Shown here one piece after another: positions 19,745 to 29,048 of a DNA stretch of 64,000 nt. Made by a program: the position numbers and the translations under genes. This stretch comes from Bog-159 sp963843255 (lineage in GTDB: Bacteria; Acidobacteriota; Terriglobia; Bryobacterales; Bryobacteraceae): assembly GCA_963843255.1 (NCBI GenBank), contig CAWJJQ010000002.1, positions 806,001-870,000 of the forward strand. The letters run 5' to 3'. Each line of letters begins with the position of its first letter. Positions within the stretch are counted from its first letter, which is position 1. Below the pieces are notes generated by a model. That model was given only the letters and a program-made list of their open reading frames with translations, searched no databases and was not told the origin of the DNA.

Positions 19745-22236
19745 ACTCGCCGGAATGGGCCGTTGTAAAGGACCTGTTCGAAGCAACCTTGCAGTTGCCC
19801 CCGGAGGACCGCGCTTCGTTTCTCGCCTCCCGCAATGCCGGAGCCCGCATTGTGACGGAAGTGCGGTCGCTCCTGGCGGTCTATGAGCAGGCACCCGACT
19901 TTCTGGAAGGGCCCCGCCCCGAACTCGCGCGGGTGATTTGGAGTGCGACCCTCGAGACGGGAAGACGCATTGGCCCCTGGGTGCTGGTCAAGCCGATCGG
20001 GGAGGGCGGCATGGGCGTCGTTTGGGAAGCGCAGCGCGCGGACAGCGAGTATGAGCAGCGCGTGGCCATCAAGCTGCTGCAAAGCGGAGCGCTCTCCAGT
20101 TCCCAGATAGCGCGTTTTCGGCACGAACGCCAGATCCTGGCGCGTTTGAACCATCCGGGTATCGCCCGCCTGCTGGATGGAGGCACTGCCGATGACAGTT
20201 CGCCGTACCTCGTCATGGAGTACGTCGAAGGCGAGCGCTTGGATGACTGGCTGGCTTCCCAGGCCCCTCCGTTGCGCGAGATCCTCAAGGTGTTCCTGCT
20301 TGTTACGGCCGCCGTCGAATACGCGCACCGGCACCTGGTGATCCATCGCGACCTGAAACCCGCCAACATCCTGGTCGCCCCGGAAGGCACGCCCAAGCTG
20401 TTGGACTTCGGCATCGCCACGCTCCTCGACGCGAATGCCGAAGCCGGGGTAACCCGAACCGCTCTGCGGCTCACACCCGCGTACGCCAGCCCGGAGCAGC
20501 TAAGGGGTGAAGTGGCCAGCACCGCCAGCGATATCTACTCGCTGGGGGTGCTGCTCTATCGGATGCTGGCTGGACAGCATCCATACGCAGCCGATGTGCA
20601 CGATCCCATCCGCATGATGCGCGCCGTTTGCGAAAGCGATCCCCCGCCACCCAGTACGGTTGCCGCGGCTGGTCCGGCCAAGCTGCGCGGCGAGCTTGAC
20701 GCCATCGTCATGCAGGCCATGCGGAAGAATCCGGAGGAGCGATACTTCTCGGCCCGCGCTCTGGCCGATGATGTCGCCGCATGGCTGGATGGCCGGCCGG
20801 TGGCGGCCCATAGTCCGCCCTGGTGGCGCCGTGCGCTCAAGGGCATGCGCCGCAACAAGACGCAAACCGCGGCGGCGGCGCTGGTGACCGTTTCCATCCT
20901 GGTTGGCTCCGCCACCTCCATACGGTATGCGCGGGAGGCACAAGGCGAACGGGCGCGCGCGGAGGTTCGTTTCAACCAGGTGCGGCGCCTGGCGCACTCC
21001 GTGATCTTTGAACTACATGACGCACTGGCGGATGTGGCGGGTTCCACGCGCGCTCGCCAGATCCTGGTCACCCGCGCACTCCAATACCTCCAGGACCTGC
21101 AGAAGACCGGGCCTAAGCAGCGGGACCTGCAGATAGAAATCGCGGAGGCCTATACGCGTATCGGAGAGGTGCAAGGAAATCTCGGCCGGGCACATTTGGG
21201 GGACACCGCGGAGGCGACCAAGAGCGAGACGGAAGCGCGCCGCCTGGCGCTCGAACTGGTTCGTTCCAATCCGCGCGATAACGGCGCCCAGCGTATCCTC
21301 GCCGAAGCCGATGACCACCTCATCAGACTGGGGACTCTACAGGGAGACCTGCGGCTGGTGAGCGAACTGCACCGCGAGGCAGAGGACATCCACTGGAAAG
21401 AAGCAGCCCGCCATCCCGGGGACCTCGGCTTGGCCGCCAGAGCGCTGGAATCTAAAGCCGAGGGCCTGACCATCGCTGGAGACTGGCCGGCCGCTCTCGC
21501 GGCGTATCGCGCCTCCGTCGATGGATACCTGGCCGCGGCCGCCGGGGAGCAGGCTAACCCTGGGATTCGCGCCAGTCTGGTCAGCGTTTATCACAGCCTG
21601 GCGGCCTGCTGGAAAGAGACGGGCAACCTGCCCACGGCATTGGAGTGCTACCGTAACGCACAGCATCTTGACCTTGCGCGGATCGCCGGCAACCCGGTTT
21701 CCCTCCGTGCTCAGATCGACCTTTCCTTCGATTTGGTCGAAGCCGGATGGATCGAATACCGGCTGGGCCATTATCGGCGGGCCATCGCCGACTACGAGCA
21801 GTCCCTCGCGATTCAGAAACGGCTGTCGGCCGCAGACCCGCAGGACGTGTGGATGAAGCTTGAGTCCGCCAAGCTGCTCAATACGGCCGCACCCGCCTAC
21901 GAAGCCGTCGGCGATCGCACCCGAGCCATCCAAACGCTGCACACGGCGGCATCCGAGTTAGAAGCCGCCATGTCCCACGATGCCGGCGACGCGGATACGC
22001 GCCTGCACGTGGGTTGGGTATGGGTCAATCTCGGAAATATGTACATGCGCGCGGCCCAAAACTCGCTGCCGGAACCCGCCCGCGCCGCCTGGCTTGAGGC
22101 AGCGGCGTGCTTCGATCGGGCCATCCGCACCTTGACCGGCATGAAATCCGAGGGCCGCTCGGACCTTGACCTGTATCCCAACGATCTGGTTGCCAAGGCC
22201 GCCCAGGGCTTGGCGGAGTGCCACCGGCAGCGCTGA
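19741..22236 (+). CDS. Membrane Ser/Thr protein kinase with TPR domain
   Basis: 831 aa from the GTG at 19741, chosen because it overlaps the sigma stop (GTGA) and gives the usual N-terminus. Hanks-type kinase: glycine loop GEGGMGVV, ATP lysine K111 in VAIKLL, catalytic D204 in HRDLKPAN, DFG D222. Residues ~1-75 form a short helical N-domain seen in ECF-linked kinases. One transmembrane helix at ~375-395 (LVTVSILVGSATSIRYA) is followed by ~430 residues of TPR-like helical repeats outside the cytoplasm, likely a protein-binding sensor. It is expected to phosphorylate a regulator of the co-encoded sigma factor or the sigma factor itself. Confidence 0.92.
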   Translation: MNSPEWAVVKDLFEATLQLPPEDRASFLASRNAGARIVTEVRSLLAVYEQAPDFLEGPRPELARVIWSATLETGRRIGPWVLVKPIGEGGMGVVWEAQRADSEYEQRVAIKLLQSGALSSSQIARFRHERQILARLNHPGIARLLDGGTADDSSPYLVMEYVEGERLDDWLASQAPPLREILKVFLLVTAAVEYAHRHLVIHRDLKPANILVAPEGTPKLLDFGIATLLDANAEAGVTRTALRLTPAYASPEQLRGEVASTASDIYSLGVLLYRMLAGQHPYAADVHDPIRMMRAVCESDPPPPSTVAAAGPAKLRGELDAIVMQAMRKNPEERYFSARALADDVAAWLDGRPVAAHSPPWWRRALKGMRRNKTQTAAAALVTVSILVGSATSIRYAREAQGERARAEVRFNQVRRLAHSVIFELHDALADVAGSTRARQILVTRALQYLQDLQKTGPKQRDLQIEIAEAYTRIGEVQGNLGRAHLGDTAEATKSETEARRLALELVRSNPRDNGAQRILAEADDHLIRLGTLQGDLRLVSELHREAEDIHWKEAARHPGDLGLAARALESKAEGLTIAGDWPAALAAYRASVDGYLAAAAGEQANPGIRASLVSVYHSLAACWKETGNLPTALECYRNAQHLDLARIAGNPVSLRAQIDLSFDLVEAGWIEYRLGHYRRAIADYEQSLAIQKRLSAADPQDVWMKLESAKLLNTAAPAYEAVGDRTRAIQTLHTAASELEAAMSHDAGDADTRLHVGWVWVNLGNMYMRAAQNSLPEPARAAWLEAAACFDRAIRTLTGMKSEGRSDLDLYPNDLVAKAAQGLAECHRQR

Positions 22237-22455
22237 AGGACTTGCGCAAAACGGCACATCCGCGCCACTATCTTGCGAATTCCTAACCTGTTTGGCGGCG
22301 CTCCCACGCGTCCCTTTGCGCTTCCGGACGGCCCCCGAGCAGCCTGTGAGCTCACCCTCAACTGTCATTTTTGAACCAGTTTTCCGGGAAATCTCGCTTA
22401 TATATGTAGAGGCCGCATCCCGGGCCTGGTAAGCAGACAACTTGGAGGTTGCACG

Positions 22456-22821
22456 GTGTCATCAATGAAGACTCTTTCCGGCGAGAATCGGCAGCGCGTA
22501 AAGCAACAATTTCCTATTGAGAAGGACGTCTGCTATCACTCGATGCGGCGCGGAAGGGTCTCGGCGTCTGGCGTCGGCAAAACCCTTCAGATCAGCAGCC
22601 ACGAAGTGCATTTCACGACCGATGCGCCTCTCAAGCAGGGCGAACGCGTGCTTCTGGCTGTGGACTGGCCCGCCCTGCTGGACAACGCCTGTCTGATGAA
22701 ACTGGAGATCTGCGGCTCGGTGATTCGCAGTTTCCCCGGAGAAGCCGCGGTCAGGATCGCGCGCTACGAATTCCGTACGCGTGGAACCGCTCTCAGAGTT
22801 GTGCATTCCATGGCGAGTTAG
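22456..22821 (+). CDS. Small PilZ-like protein with degenerate ligand motifs
   Basis: 121 aa, GTG start at 22456 with GGAGG eight bases upstream; an ATG three codons later is the alternative. Pattern: a basic start, VSASGVGKTLQISSHEVHF, LKQGERVLLAVDWPALL, a strand with GSVIRS and a final IARYEFRTRG. This order resembles the beta-barrel of PilZ-type proteins common in acidobacteria. The c-di-GMP determinants RxxxR and (D/N)xSxxG are not intact (the second reads QISSHEV), so it may not bind the nucleotide. The fold call is tentative. Confidence 0.55.
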   Translation: MSSMKTLSGENRQRVKQQFPIEKDVCYHSMRRGRVSASGVGKTLQISSHEVHFTTDAPLKQGERVLLAVDWPALLDNACLMKLEICGSVIRSFPGEAAVRIARYEFRTRGTALRVVHSMAS

Positions 22822-23126
22822 GCGCGGCGCGTTCTCCAAATCGCTACTCCAGTGAACGTACCAGCCGCGGGTTCCGAGTTGGACGTATCGCGCCTGCTAC
22901 GACGCCCGGGATGCGCCCACGGGTCCCTTCTGGCGTCCGTCATTTGCAGAGTATTGACCGACGCGCGCGGTATGGTGTACCGGCCTTTCCCTGGACTTTG
23001 CCGTCGGACTCCCTGTTTACGTCCACGACCAGGAAATCGTTCCTTCCACCGAACTTCAATTCTGCTGCTCCCTACCGCGGTCGCCGGGACATACAGAATC
23101 CTCCTGTCCAGTAAGCTAGAACCAGC
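22822..23126. other. Gene-free stretch, nothing recognised
   Basis: 305 bases between two small genes with no convincing reading frame, promoter or repeat. Short frames here lack recognisable motifs. Confidence 0.5.
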
Positions 23127-23531
23127 CTACTCGTTACTCCTCTCCTTCAGCAGGATCGCAAGCGCGACCACCACCACGCCAATCAGCGCGCCGGCGCAGA
23201 TCCAGATGACCACCCGGCCACCTTTGCTTGGGACCGGTTTGAGAGATTTGACGTCGTCCATCCGGATGTAGCGTGCGGATGTATTTTGCCGGACGGTAAG
23301 GCCGGCAGGATCGTCGCTGACCAGGCGTCCCCGCACCTTCTCCCCGCTGAGAAGCCGGAGTTCAACAGGCGTGCCGGGATGCAATGCCGCCAGCCTGGTG
23401 CGGATCGCGCGGATCTCCGCGGCGCGATCGCCTGGTTCCCGGGGATGCTTCGCGAATCCGGCATCAGCCCACAGAAGTACGGCCAGAAGCGTGGCCAAAA
23501 CCTTCCGGCGCCACCCGGAGCCCGCGTGCAT
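23127..23531 (-). CDS. Small envelope protein with signal peptide and C-terminal membrane helix
   Basis: 134 aa from the ATG at 23531, preceded by GGAGG with an eight-base spacer; a longer frame from 23606 lacks such a site. The N-terminal signal sequence (KVLATLLAVLLWADAGFA) is followed by ~70 residues including TPVELRLLSGEKVRGRLVSDD and SARYIRMDDVKSL, which resemble an SH3/LSm-like beta barrel. A transmembrane helix (VVIWICAGALIGVVVVALAILL) and a short basic tail end the protein. No known function. It is 112 bases upstream of and on the same strand as nothing else obvious. Confidence 0.65.
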   Translation of the reverse strand: MHAGSGWRRKVLATLLAVLLWADAGFAKHPREPGDRAAEIRAIRTRLAALHPGTPVELRLLSGEKVRGRLVSDDPAGLTVRQNTSARYIRMDDVKSLKPVPSKGGRVVIWICAGALIGVVVVALAILLKERSNE

Positions 23532-23643
23532 TTCCGCAACCTCCGATTCAGGCAATAAGATTAGAAGATCGTAAAAAATTATAGTCTTTTTATTGAGCGC
23601 TGACAATGGTCTGCGCGGGGGGCGCCGTGAGTGGTCCGCCGAC

Positions 23644-25122
23644 CTATTTCGGCTCCCTGTGCCCGGCGGCTGCGACGCGCTGCGCCGCGTGCTTCAGGAT
23701 GGCGTCCAAGTCCATGCGTGAATAGTATTTGCCCGCGTGTATGACCGCTTCGATCTCGCGCGTATGCCGTATGGCCGACAGAGGATCGGAGCGCAGCAGA
23801 ACCAGGTCCGCGACTTTCCCTTTCTCGATGCTGCCCTCGGAATCCGCCTCGCCACGCCATCGCGCCGCATTGATGGTAGCCATGCGCAGCGCGTCTACTG
23901 CCGGGAAGCCGGCCGCGACCAAGCCCTCCAACTCCTCGTGCATCGACCAACCGGGAAACATGTAAGAGTTGTTGACGCCACAATCTGTTCCAGCGATCAT
24001 AGGCACGCCGGCCTTGAAAGCCGCCAGGGCAGCCTCCTGGCTGCGCTTGACTATCAATCCCGCCAGGTCGTGCACATGACCGTCCGGAACCGGCCGCCGG
24101 CCACCCACTTTCGGGTCCCAGCTCTCCCAGACGGAAGGAAAGACGAACGCCTGACGAGGATCCTGGCTGAAATCGCGCATTCCCAGTTCCTGGGACACGC
24201 GGTTTTGAACCGTCAACGTCGGAGTGATCCACACAGGCTTGGCGGCCATTGCGCGATAAACCTGTTCCGCGGCTCCCTTCTCATCCAACATATACAGCTC
24301 GCGTCCCAGAGTCTCCGCCCGGTCGGCTGCCGATGGTGTCCCTCTTCTGGACGCAAGCTCCTTTTGGAACTGCTCGTATTCGGCCCGGCGGTACACCAGC
24401 AGGTATTGCGAATGCTCGATGTTGTCCTGGCCGATATCGGCGGCCGCCTGGATCGGAATGTTGGACGGCCAGTGGCCGGTTACTTTCAGGTTCAACTTAT
24501 GCGCCTCGTCAACCACAGCGCTCAGCACGTCGGCGGGGATGCGCCCGAAGTAGACCTTGATGAAGTCCGCCCCCGCCTGCTTCACCTGGCGCACGGCTTC
24601 GCGCCCTTCCTCGGGGGTTTTCACGCCCAGCGATCCAGGCCAACTGGGCGGCTCCTGATCGATCTTACGCACTGCCGTGAGGATGCGCGGGCCAGTCCTC
24701 TTTCCCGCCCGGATCTCTTCCCGCCACTGCAGTACATATTCGGCCAGATCGCCTCCCATCTCCCGCACACCTACGACTCCATTAGGCAGGAAGAGGTCCA
24801 AAAGCGCGGCATTCTCTTCGACCATCGCCAACTCCGGCTTCCGGTCATGGCTGCGAAGATGGATATGCATGTCCCACAAACCGGGAATCAGGTAACAGCC
24901 CTGGCCGGGAATCCGCAAAGCCTGAGATGGGATGCTGATGGTATCCGCCGGTCCGATACCCGCGATGCGTCCCGCGGCAATGACCACGCTCTGATGGTTT
25001 TCGAGTGCACCGCGCACCACGTCCACCACGTTGACATCGACAATGGCGATCGGTGGTCCGGTTTGAGCATAGATGTGGTGGAGCACCAACAGAGCAAACG
25101 AGGGGAACGAGATACGCATCAT
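23644..25122 (-). CDS. Secreted amidohydrolase-family enzyme, intact metal site
   Basis: About 492 aa from the ATG at 25122 (a second ATG follows immediately), giving a plausible signal peptide FALLVLHHIYAQ. All expected amidohydrolase motifs are present: the IPGLWDMHIH HxH pair, a lysine in ADFIKVYFG, GHW and IEHSQ histidines, and the GTDCGVNNS aspartate, then the IEKGKVADLVLL beta-sandwich strand. The substrate class (imidazolone, prolyl dipeptide or aryldialkyl) is not determined. In contrast to the protein at 7799-8668, the active site is complete. Confidence 0.88.
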   Translation of the reverse strand: MMRISFPSFALLVLHHIYAQTGPPIAIVDVNVVDVVRGALENHQSVVIAAGRIAGIGPADTISIPSQALRIPGQGCYLIPGLWDMHIHLRSHDRKPELAMVEENAALLDLFLPNGVVGVREMGGDLAEYVLQWREEIRAGKRTGPRILTAVRKIDQEPPSWPGSLGVKTPEEGREAVRQVKQAGADFIKVYFGRIPADVLSAVVDEAHKLNLKVTGHWPSNIPIQAAADIGQDNIEHSQYLLVYRRAEYEQFQKELASRRGTPSAADRAETLGRELYMLDEKGAAEQVYRAMAAKPVWITPTLTVQNRVSQELGMRDFSQDPRQAFVFPSVWESWDPKVGGRRPVPDGHVHDLAGLIVKRSQEAALAAFKAGVPMIAGTDCGVNNSYMFPGWSMHEELEGLVAAGFPAVDALRMATINAARWRGEADSEGSIEKGKVADLVLLRSDPLSAIRHTREIEAVIHAGKYYSRMDLDAILKHAAQRVAAAGHREPK

Positions 25123-25463
25123 CTCGGGTGTTTTAGCACGTTGCTGTGGGTCGCGCAAACCTCTCGAAAACCAGCGCCTGACTTATAGCGCTGGTAAATC
25201 ATGGTTTAGGCTCCAGGAGGGTAACTGTTCGACTTCAAGGGCCTGACGAGACAGCGCCAAAACATGCCGGATTGACATTAATACGGTAGTACTATATCCT
25301 AATATCCGTAAACACTCGCAGGACGCTTTTCCTACGAGCTGGCAATCTGCGCTACCCGTGCGTAGAGGTGGGAAGCCGGGTGGTTAAGGTGGGCGGCGGA
25401 GTTCTGGAGAATCGGAGTCCGCCTTGCTTTCGGGTCTAGCAGCGTTGAAAAGAGGTTAAACAA
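25123..25463. other. Leader region of the TonB receptor gene
   Basis: Divergent region of about 340 bases. A GGCGGA...TCCGCC stem (25395-25423, 17-base loop) lies ~40 bases before the start codon and is preceded by a G-rich stretch. No known riboswitch motif could be assigned with confidence. Confidence 0.4.
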
Positions 25464-28400
25464 ATGTATTTAGGAGAACGAGGTAGGGTTATGCGAATCG
25501 CCCTTGCGATAATCGCATTATTTCTGCTTGCGCTCATCAGCCAACCGTTGATGGCACAATCGCAGAACATCGGCGGAACAGTCGTCGACACCACCGGTGG
25601 AGTCATACCGGCCGCCACAGTTCATATCACTGATGTGGCCAAGGGCGCCCTGGTCCGGGAGACGACCACGGATGAAGCGGGACGTTTCCAGGCTATCGAC
25701 ATCCAGCCCGGCAGGTATGTCGTAAGCATCGAGAAGGAAGGCTTTAAGACAGCGGAAGTCACGATGACCCTGGACGTAAACTCCAAGGTAGACGTGGGGG
25801 TGATCCGGTTGGAGGTTGGGCGGGTGTCTGAATCCCTGTCGATTTCCGCGGAATCCACTCCTCTCGTCACGATCAACACCATGGACAAGGCGTATGTTGT
25901 CGAAAAGACACAGATGTCGGAATTGCCCATGAACGGCCGCAACTTTACGTCGTTGATGAACACAGTGCCCGGCATGACCAGCGCCGCGCAAAGCGATTTC
26001 AATGTGAACTTCAACGATGTGTCGCAGTTCCATTCCCTCGGTGGACGCGGATCGGAGAATAACTTCTATCTGGACGGATCGCCGAATATCGACGTGGGCG
26101 ACAACCAGTCGCAATACACTCAGGCGAGTATCGATGCGATCGCGGAGTTTCGTGTGTTGCAAAGCGGCTTCAACGCCGAGTACGGACGCAATTCCGGCAT
26201 GGTCATCGCCGTGCAAACCAAGTCGGGCGCCAATCAGTTCCACGGCACTGCATACGAATACTTCCGCAACAACTGGCTGGACGCGAAATGCGTGCTGTGC
26301 AACACCCTGCAGCCGCAGCTTCGCTATAACCAGTTCGGCGGCAATTTCAGCGGTTGGATCCCGGTACCCAAAATATCGACCCCGAAGGACAAGAAACTGT
26401 TCTTCTTTTACAACCGGGAAATGACGCGCCGCAACCTCCCTGGCAGCAACTACGCAGACATCCCCAACGCGACCGTACTGAGCGGAAATTTCAGCCCATG
26501 GCTGCTTTCCACGAATATGGCTTACGCTCCGCAGTTCAAGAACGGGACGGTCTTCGAGCCGGGCACCCTCACACACGACGGCGCCGGCAACATCACGGGT
26601 GGCACGCCATACCCGGGAAATATCGTTCCGCAATCGTCGTGGCAGCCGCTCAGCTCGGCGCTGCTGAAAGTGTATACGGGCATCCCCGGTTATGCGAGCT
26701 TGCCCGCCGCGCCCAATCCGGGCTACTCGCGGTATTACTACAACAATCCCGACGTGCTGGCGAAAAACCAGGATCTGCTCCGTGTGGACTATGCCGTCAA
26801 CAGCAAGGTCAATAGCTTCCTCCGCTGGGTGAACGACTACCAGAAGGAAACCTTCCAGAACGGGATCTGGGGCAGTCAGCCTTTCCCGATCCAGCCGCAA
26901 ACCCGGCCCAAGCCGGGCAGTTCGTGGTCCTGGAACCTGGTGAGCACCTTTACGCCCAACCTGGCTTCGGAAACGATTCTGTCCTACAACCACCAGTCGC
27001 AGTCCTTATCGGTGGTTGGCTCGAATCCTATCGGCCGCGACGCGCTGGGAGCCGCCTGGACGCAACTGTATCCGGCCACCAATATCACCAATTCGGTCCC
27101 CGATGTCACCACCAATTCCGGTTTCGGTTGGGGCTTAGGGGATCCGGGCTGGCACAACTGGGGCAAGGACTACGCCGCTACCGAGAACCTGTCCTGGGTG
27201 CATGGAAAGCATACCATGAAGTTCGGCGTCTTTTACAATCGCGACGATAAAGCGCAAACCGGCACATGGGCCATGGAAGGCAACGTCAATTACGGTTCCA
27301 GTTCTTCCATGCCGACCGATACCGGCAACGGCCTGGCCAACCTGATGCTGGGCAATTTCAACAGCTACTCACAACCGAGCGCGGCCGTTTTTCCATATTT
27401 CCGCTTCTGGGAAGTGGACTTCTACGCTCAGGACAACTGGAAGGTAACTAACCGTCTCACCGTGGAATTTGGCGTTCGCGTACCCTACATGACTCCGACC
27501 TACACCGTGGTTCGCGGCGGCACGCCGGGCGGCGAAGGTACCTGGCCGCTCTACAGCGTGGATATCGGCAAGTACAATAGCGCCGACGCACCCACCATCA
27601 ATCTGAGCAACGGTTTCATCAACGGCACTCCCATGACGGTGCTCTCGAAACTCGGGTTGATCTGCGACCCCTGCTCCGGTACAAACCCCGGATTCTCATC
27701 AGGCAAAACATTCGTGGAACCTCGCGTAGGTTTTGCGTATGACCTGTTTGGCAACGGGACGACGGCTCTCCGCGCCGGGATCGGTATCTTCAATGAACGC
27801 ATGCGCCAGAACAACTTCAACTTTGGCGCCGGCGGACAGTTTCCGGATCTGACCTCGCAATCGCTGGTAAACGGCAATGTCGGGTCGATCAGCACCAGTT
27901 CGCTCAACGCATCGGCGCCCATCGCACCGCCGAATATGACCGTCTGGCCGACCAACAACACCATGCCCACGATCTACTCGTGGTACCTGGGAATTCAGCG
28001 GCAGTTGCCGGCCAAGTTCACGCTGGATCTTTCCTATGCCGGGAATCACGCCATCCACCTGATGGACCAGCGGCAGATCAATGCGTTGCCGGCGGGCACG
28101 TTCGTCACGAACCCGAATCTGCTGTCGTCGGTCAATTACTTCTCCAACGCCCTGCTGCCCTATCTTGGATGGGGTCAGTTGAACGCCGTGGAGACGCTCG
28201 GCTACTCGCGCTACGACGCCATGATGTTCCGTCTGAGCAGGCGCTTCGCCAATAACCTGTCGATGAATTTCAACTACACGTGGTCGCACATCATGGACAT
28301 CGTGGATAACGATTCCGACGTGATCAACAATCCGTTCTGCATTAGCTGCAACTGGGCGAATGCGGGTTACAACCAGCCCAACGTGGTTACCTTGGACTTC

Positions 28401-28928
28401 GTTTACGATCTGCCAAAGGTGAAGGGTGCGCTGGACCAACGCGGCCTAAGGCAGATTTTCAACGGATGGGAGATCAGCAGCATGATCCGGTCGCAATCGG
28501 GCATGCCCATAACCAGTCTCTACTCCAATGGAAACCTGATGGGAGTGAACGCGGGCAACCAGTATCCGAACCTGGTGGGCAATCCCTACGAAGGAACCAA
28601 CGCGTTCCAGATACTCAACCCGGCAGCTTTTGCGCGTCCGCTGGATGGCCAGTACGGCAACCTCGGCCGCAACGCGCTGCACCTGCCGACGGTCAATAAC
28701 GTGGACGCCGCCCTGATGAAGAACTTCAACATCACGGAAAGCACGAAACTGACCTTCCGGTGCGAAGTTTTCAACCTGTTCAACCATCCCCAAGTCTGGG
28801 GTGCGCAAAACTCGTTCAGCGGCGATAATCCGGGCAGCCTGATTTCCGCCAGCGACAAGGTGTTCGGGCAAGCCAATTCGTGGCGCGATGCCCGGACGCT
28901 CCAATTAGCGCTCAGGTTTGCCTTCTGA
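25464..28928 (+). CDS. TonB-dependent receptor, Oar-like, with carboxypeptidase-regulatory domain
   Basis: 1154 aa. Two starts are possible: ATG at 25464 (GAGG, eight-base spacer) or ATG at 25491 (GAGG, seven-base spacer), both giving a signal peptide ending LMAQ. Residues ~35-125 form the CarboxypepD_reg/Ig-like domain (GGTVVDTTGGVIPAATV). The plug domain follows (ELPMNGRNFTSLMNTVPGM, AEYGRNSGMVIAVQTKSG), then a large outer-membrane beta barrel ending in aromatic LALRFAF. This class imports oligosaccharides or peptides and is greatly expanded in Acidobacteriota. The substrate is unknown; no SusD-like partner is adjacent. A hairpin in the leader may contribute to expression. Confidence 0.93.
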   Translation: MYLGERGRVMRIALAIIALFLLALISQPLMAQSQNIGGTVVDTTGGVIPAATVHITDVAKGALVRETTTDEAGRFQAIDIQPGRYVVSIEKEGFKTAEVTMTLDVNSKVDVGVIRLEVGRVSESLSISAESTPLVTINTMDKAYVVEKTQMSELPMNGRNFTSLMNTVPGMTSAAQSDFNVNFNDVSQFHSLGGRGSENNFYLDGSPNIDVGDNQSQYTQASIDAIAEFRVLQSGFNAEYGRNSGMVIAVQTKSGANQFHGTAYEYFRNNWLDAKCVLCNTLQPQLRYNQFGGNFSGWIPVPKISTPKDKKLFFFYNREMTRRNLPGSNYADIPNATVLSGNFSPWLLSTNMAYAPQFKNGTVFEPGTLTHDGAGNITGGTPYPGNIVPQSSWQPLSSALLKVYTGIPGYASLPAAPNPGYSRYYYNNPDVLAKNQDLLRVDYAVNSKVNSFLRWVNDYQKETFQNGIWGSQPFPIQPQTRPKPGSSWSWNLVSTFTPNLASETILSYNHQSQSLSVVGSNPIGRDALGAAWTQLYPATNITNSVPDVTTNSGFGWGLGDPGWHNWGKDYAATENLSWVHGKHTMKFGVFYNRDDKAQTGTWAMEGNVNYGSSSSMPTDTGNGLANLMLGNFNSYSQPSAAVFPYFRFWEVDFYAQDNWKVTNRLTVEFGVRVPYMTPTYTVVRGGTPGGEGTWPLYSVDIGKYNSADAPTINLSNGFINGTPMTVLSKLGLICDPCSGTNPGFSSGKTFVEPRVGFAYDLFGNGTTALRAGIGIFNERMRQNNFNFGAGGQFPDLTSQSLVNGNVGSISTSSLNASAPIAPPNMTVWPTNNTMPTIYSWYLGIQRQLPAKFTLDLSYAGNHAIHLMDQRQINALPAGTFVTNPNLLSSVNYFSNALLPYLGWGQLNAVETLGYSRYDAMMFRLSRRFANNLSMNFNYTWSHIMDIVDNDSDVINNPFCISCNWANAGYNQPNVVTLDFVYDLPKVKGALDQRGLRQIFNGWEISSMIRSQSGMPITSLYSNGNLMGVNAGNQYPNLVGNPYEGTNAFQILNPAAFARPLDGQYGNLGRNALHLPTVNNVDAALMKNFNITESTKLTFRCEVFNLFNHPQVWGAQNSFSGDNPGSLISASDKVFGQANSWRDARTLQLALRFAF

Positions 28929-28946
28929 GCGAAGCGTAGTGAACCG

Positions 28947-28981
28947 GCGAGCCCCAATGCCTAAACCGCAGCGGGGCTCGC
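28947..28981. terminator. Hairpin between convergent TonB receptor and TPR genes
   Basis: GCGAGCCCC (28947-28955) pairs perfectly with GGGGCTCGC (28973-28981) around a 17-base loop, 19 bases after the receptor stop codon, followed by TTAGTTTG. A weak T-run makes it a likely, but not certain, intrinsic terminator. Confidence 0.55.
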
Positions 28982-28988
28982 TTAGTTT

Positions 28989-29034
28989 GTGGGGTAGGCC
29001 TACGGCCTGCGGAGGCACCTCAGGCTGACGCCTT
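28989..29034. repeat. REP-like palindromic element
   Basis: GTGGGGTAGGCC, then TAC and GGCCTGCG, forms an AGGCC/GGCCT hairpin with a three-base loop. The complement of 63153-63178 contains the same 23-base core with 19 identities and a different loop (CGT). Such elements are common between genes in many high-GC genomes; this type appears twice in the window. Confidence 0.6.
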
Positions 29035-29048
29035 CAAAAGGCAGACCT

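Noticed and set aside
22340..22430. Promoter for the PilZ-like gene with TATATA near 22400
   Set aside because: The best TTGAAC -35 is 22 bases away, too far for a sigma-70-type promoter.
25320..25463. Possible cobalamin riboswitch because of a GGGAAGCCGGGTG stretch
   Set aside because: The expected B12-box, AATCCGGC and GCCACTG segments are missing in the right order. Called only a structured leader.
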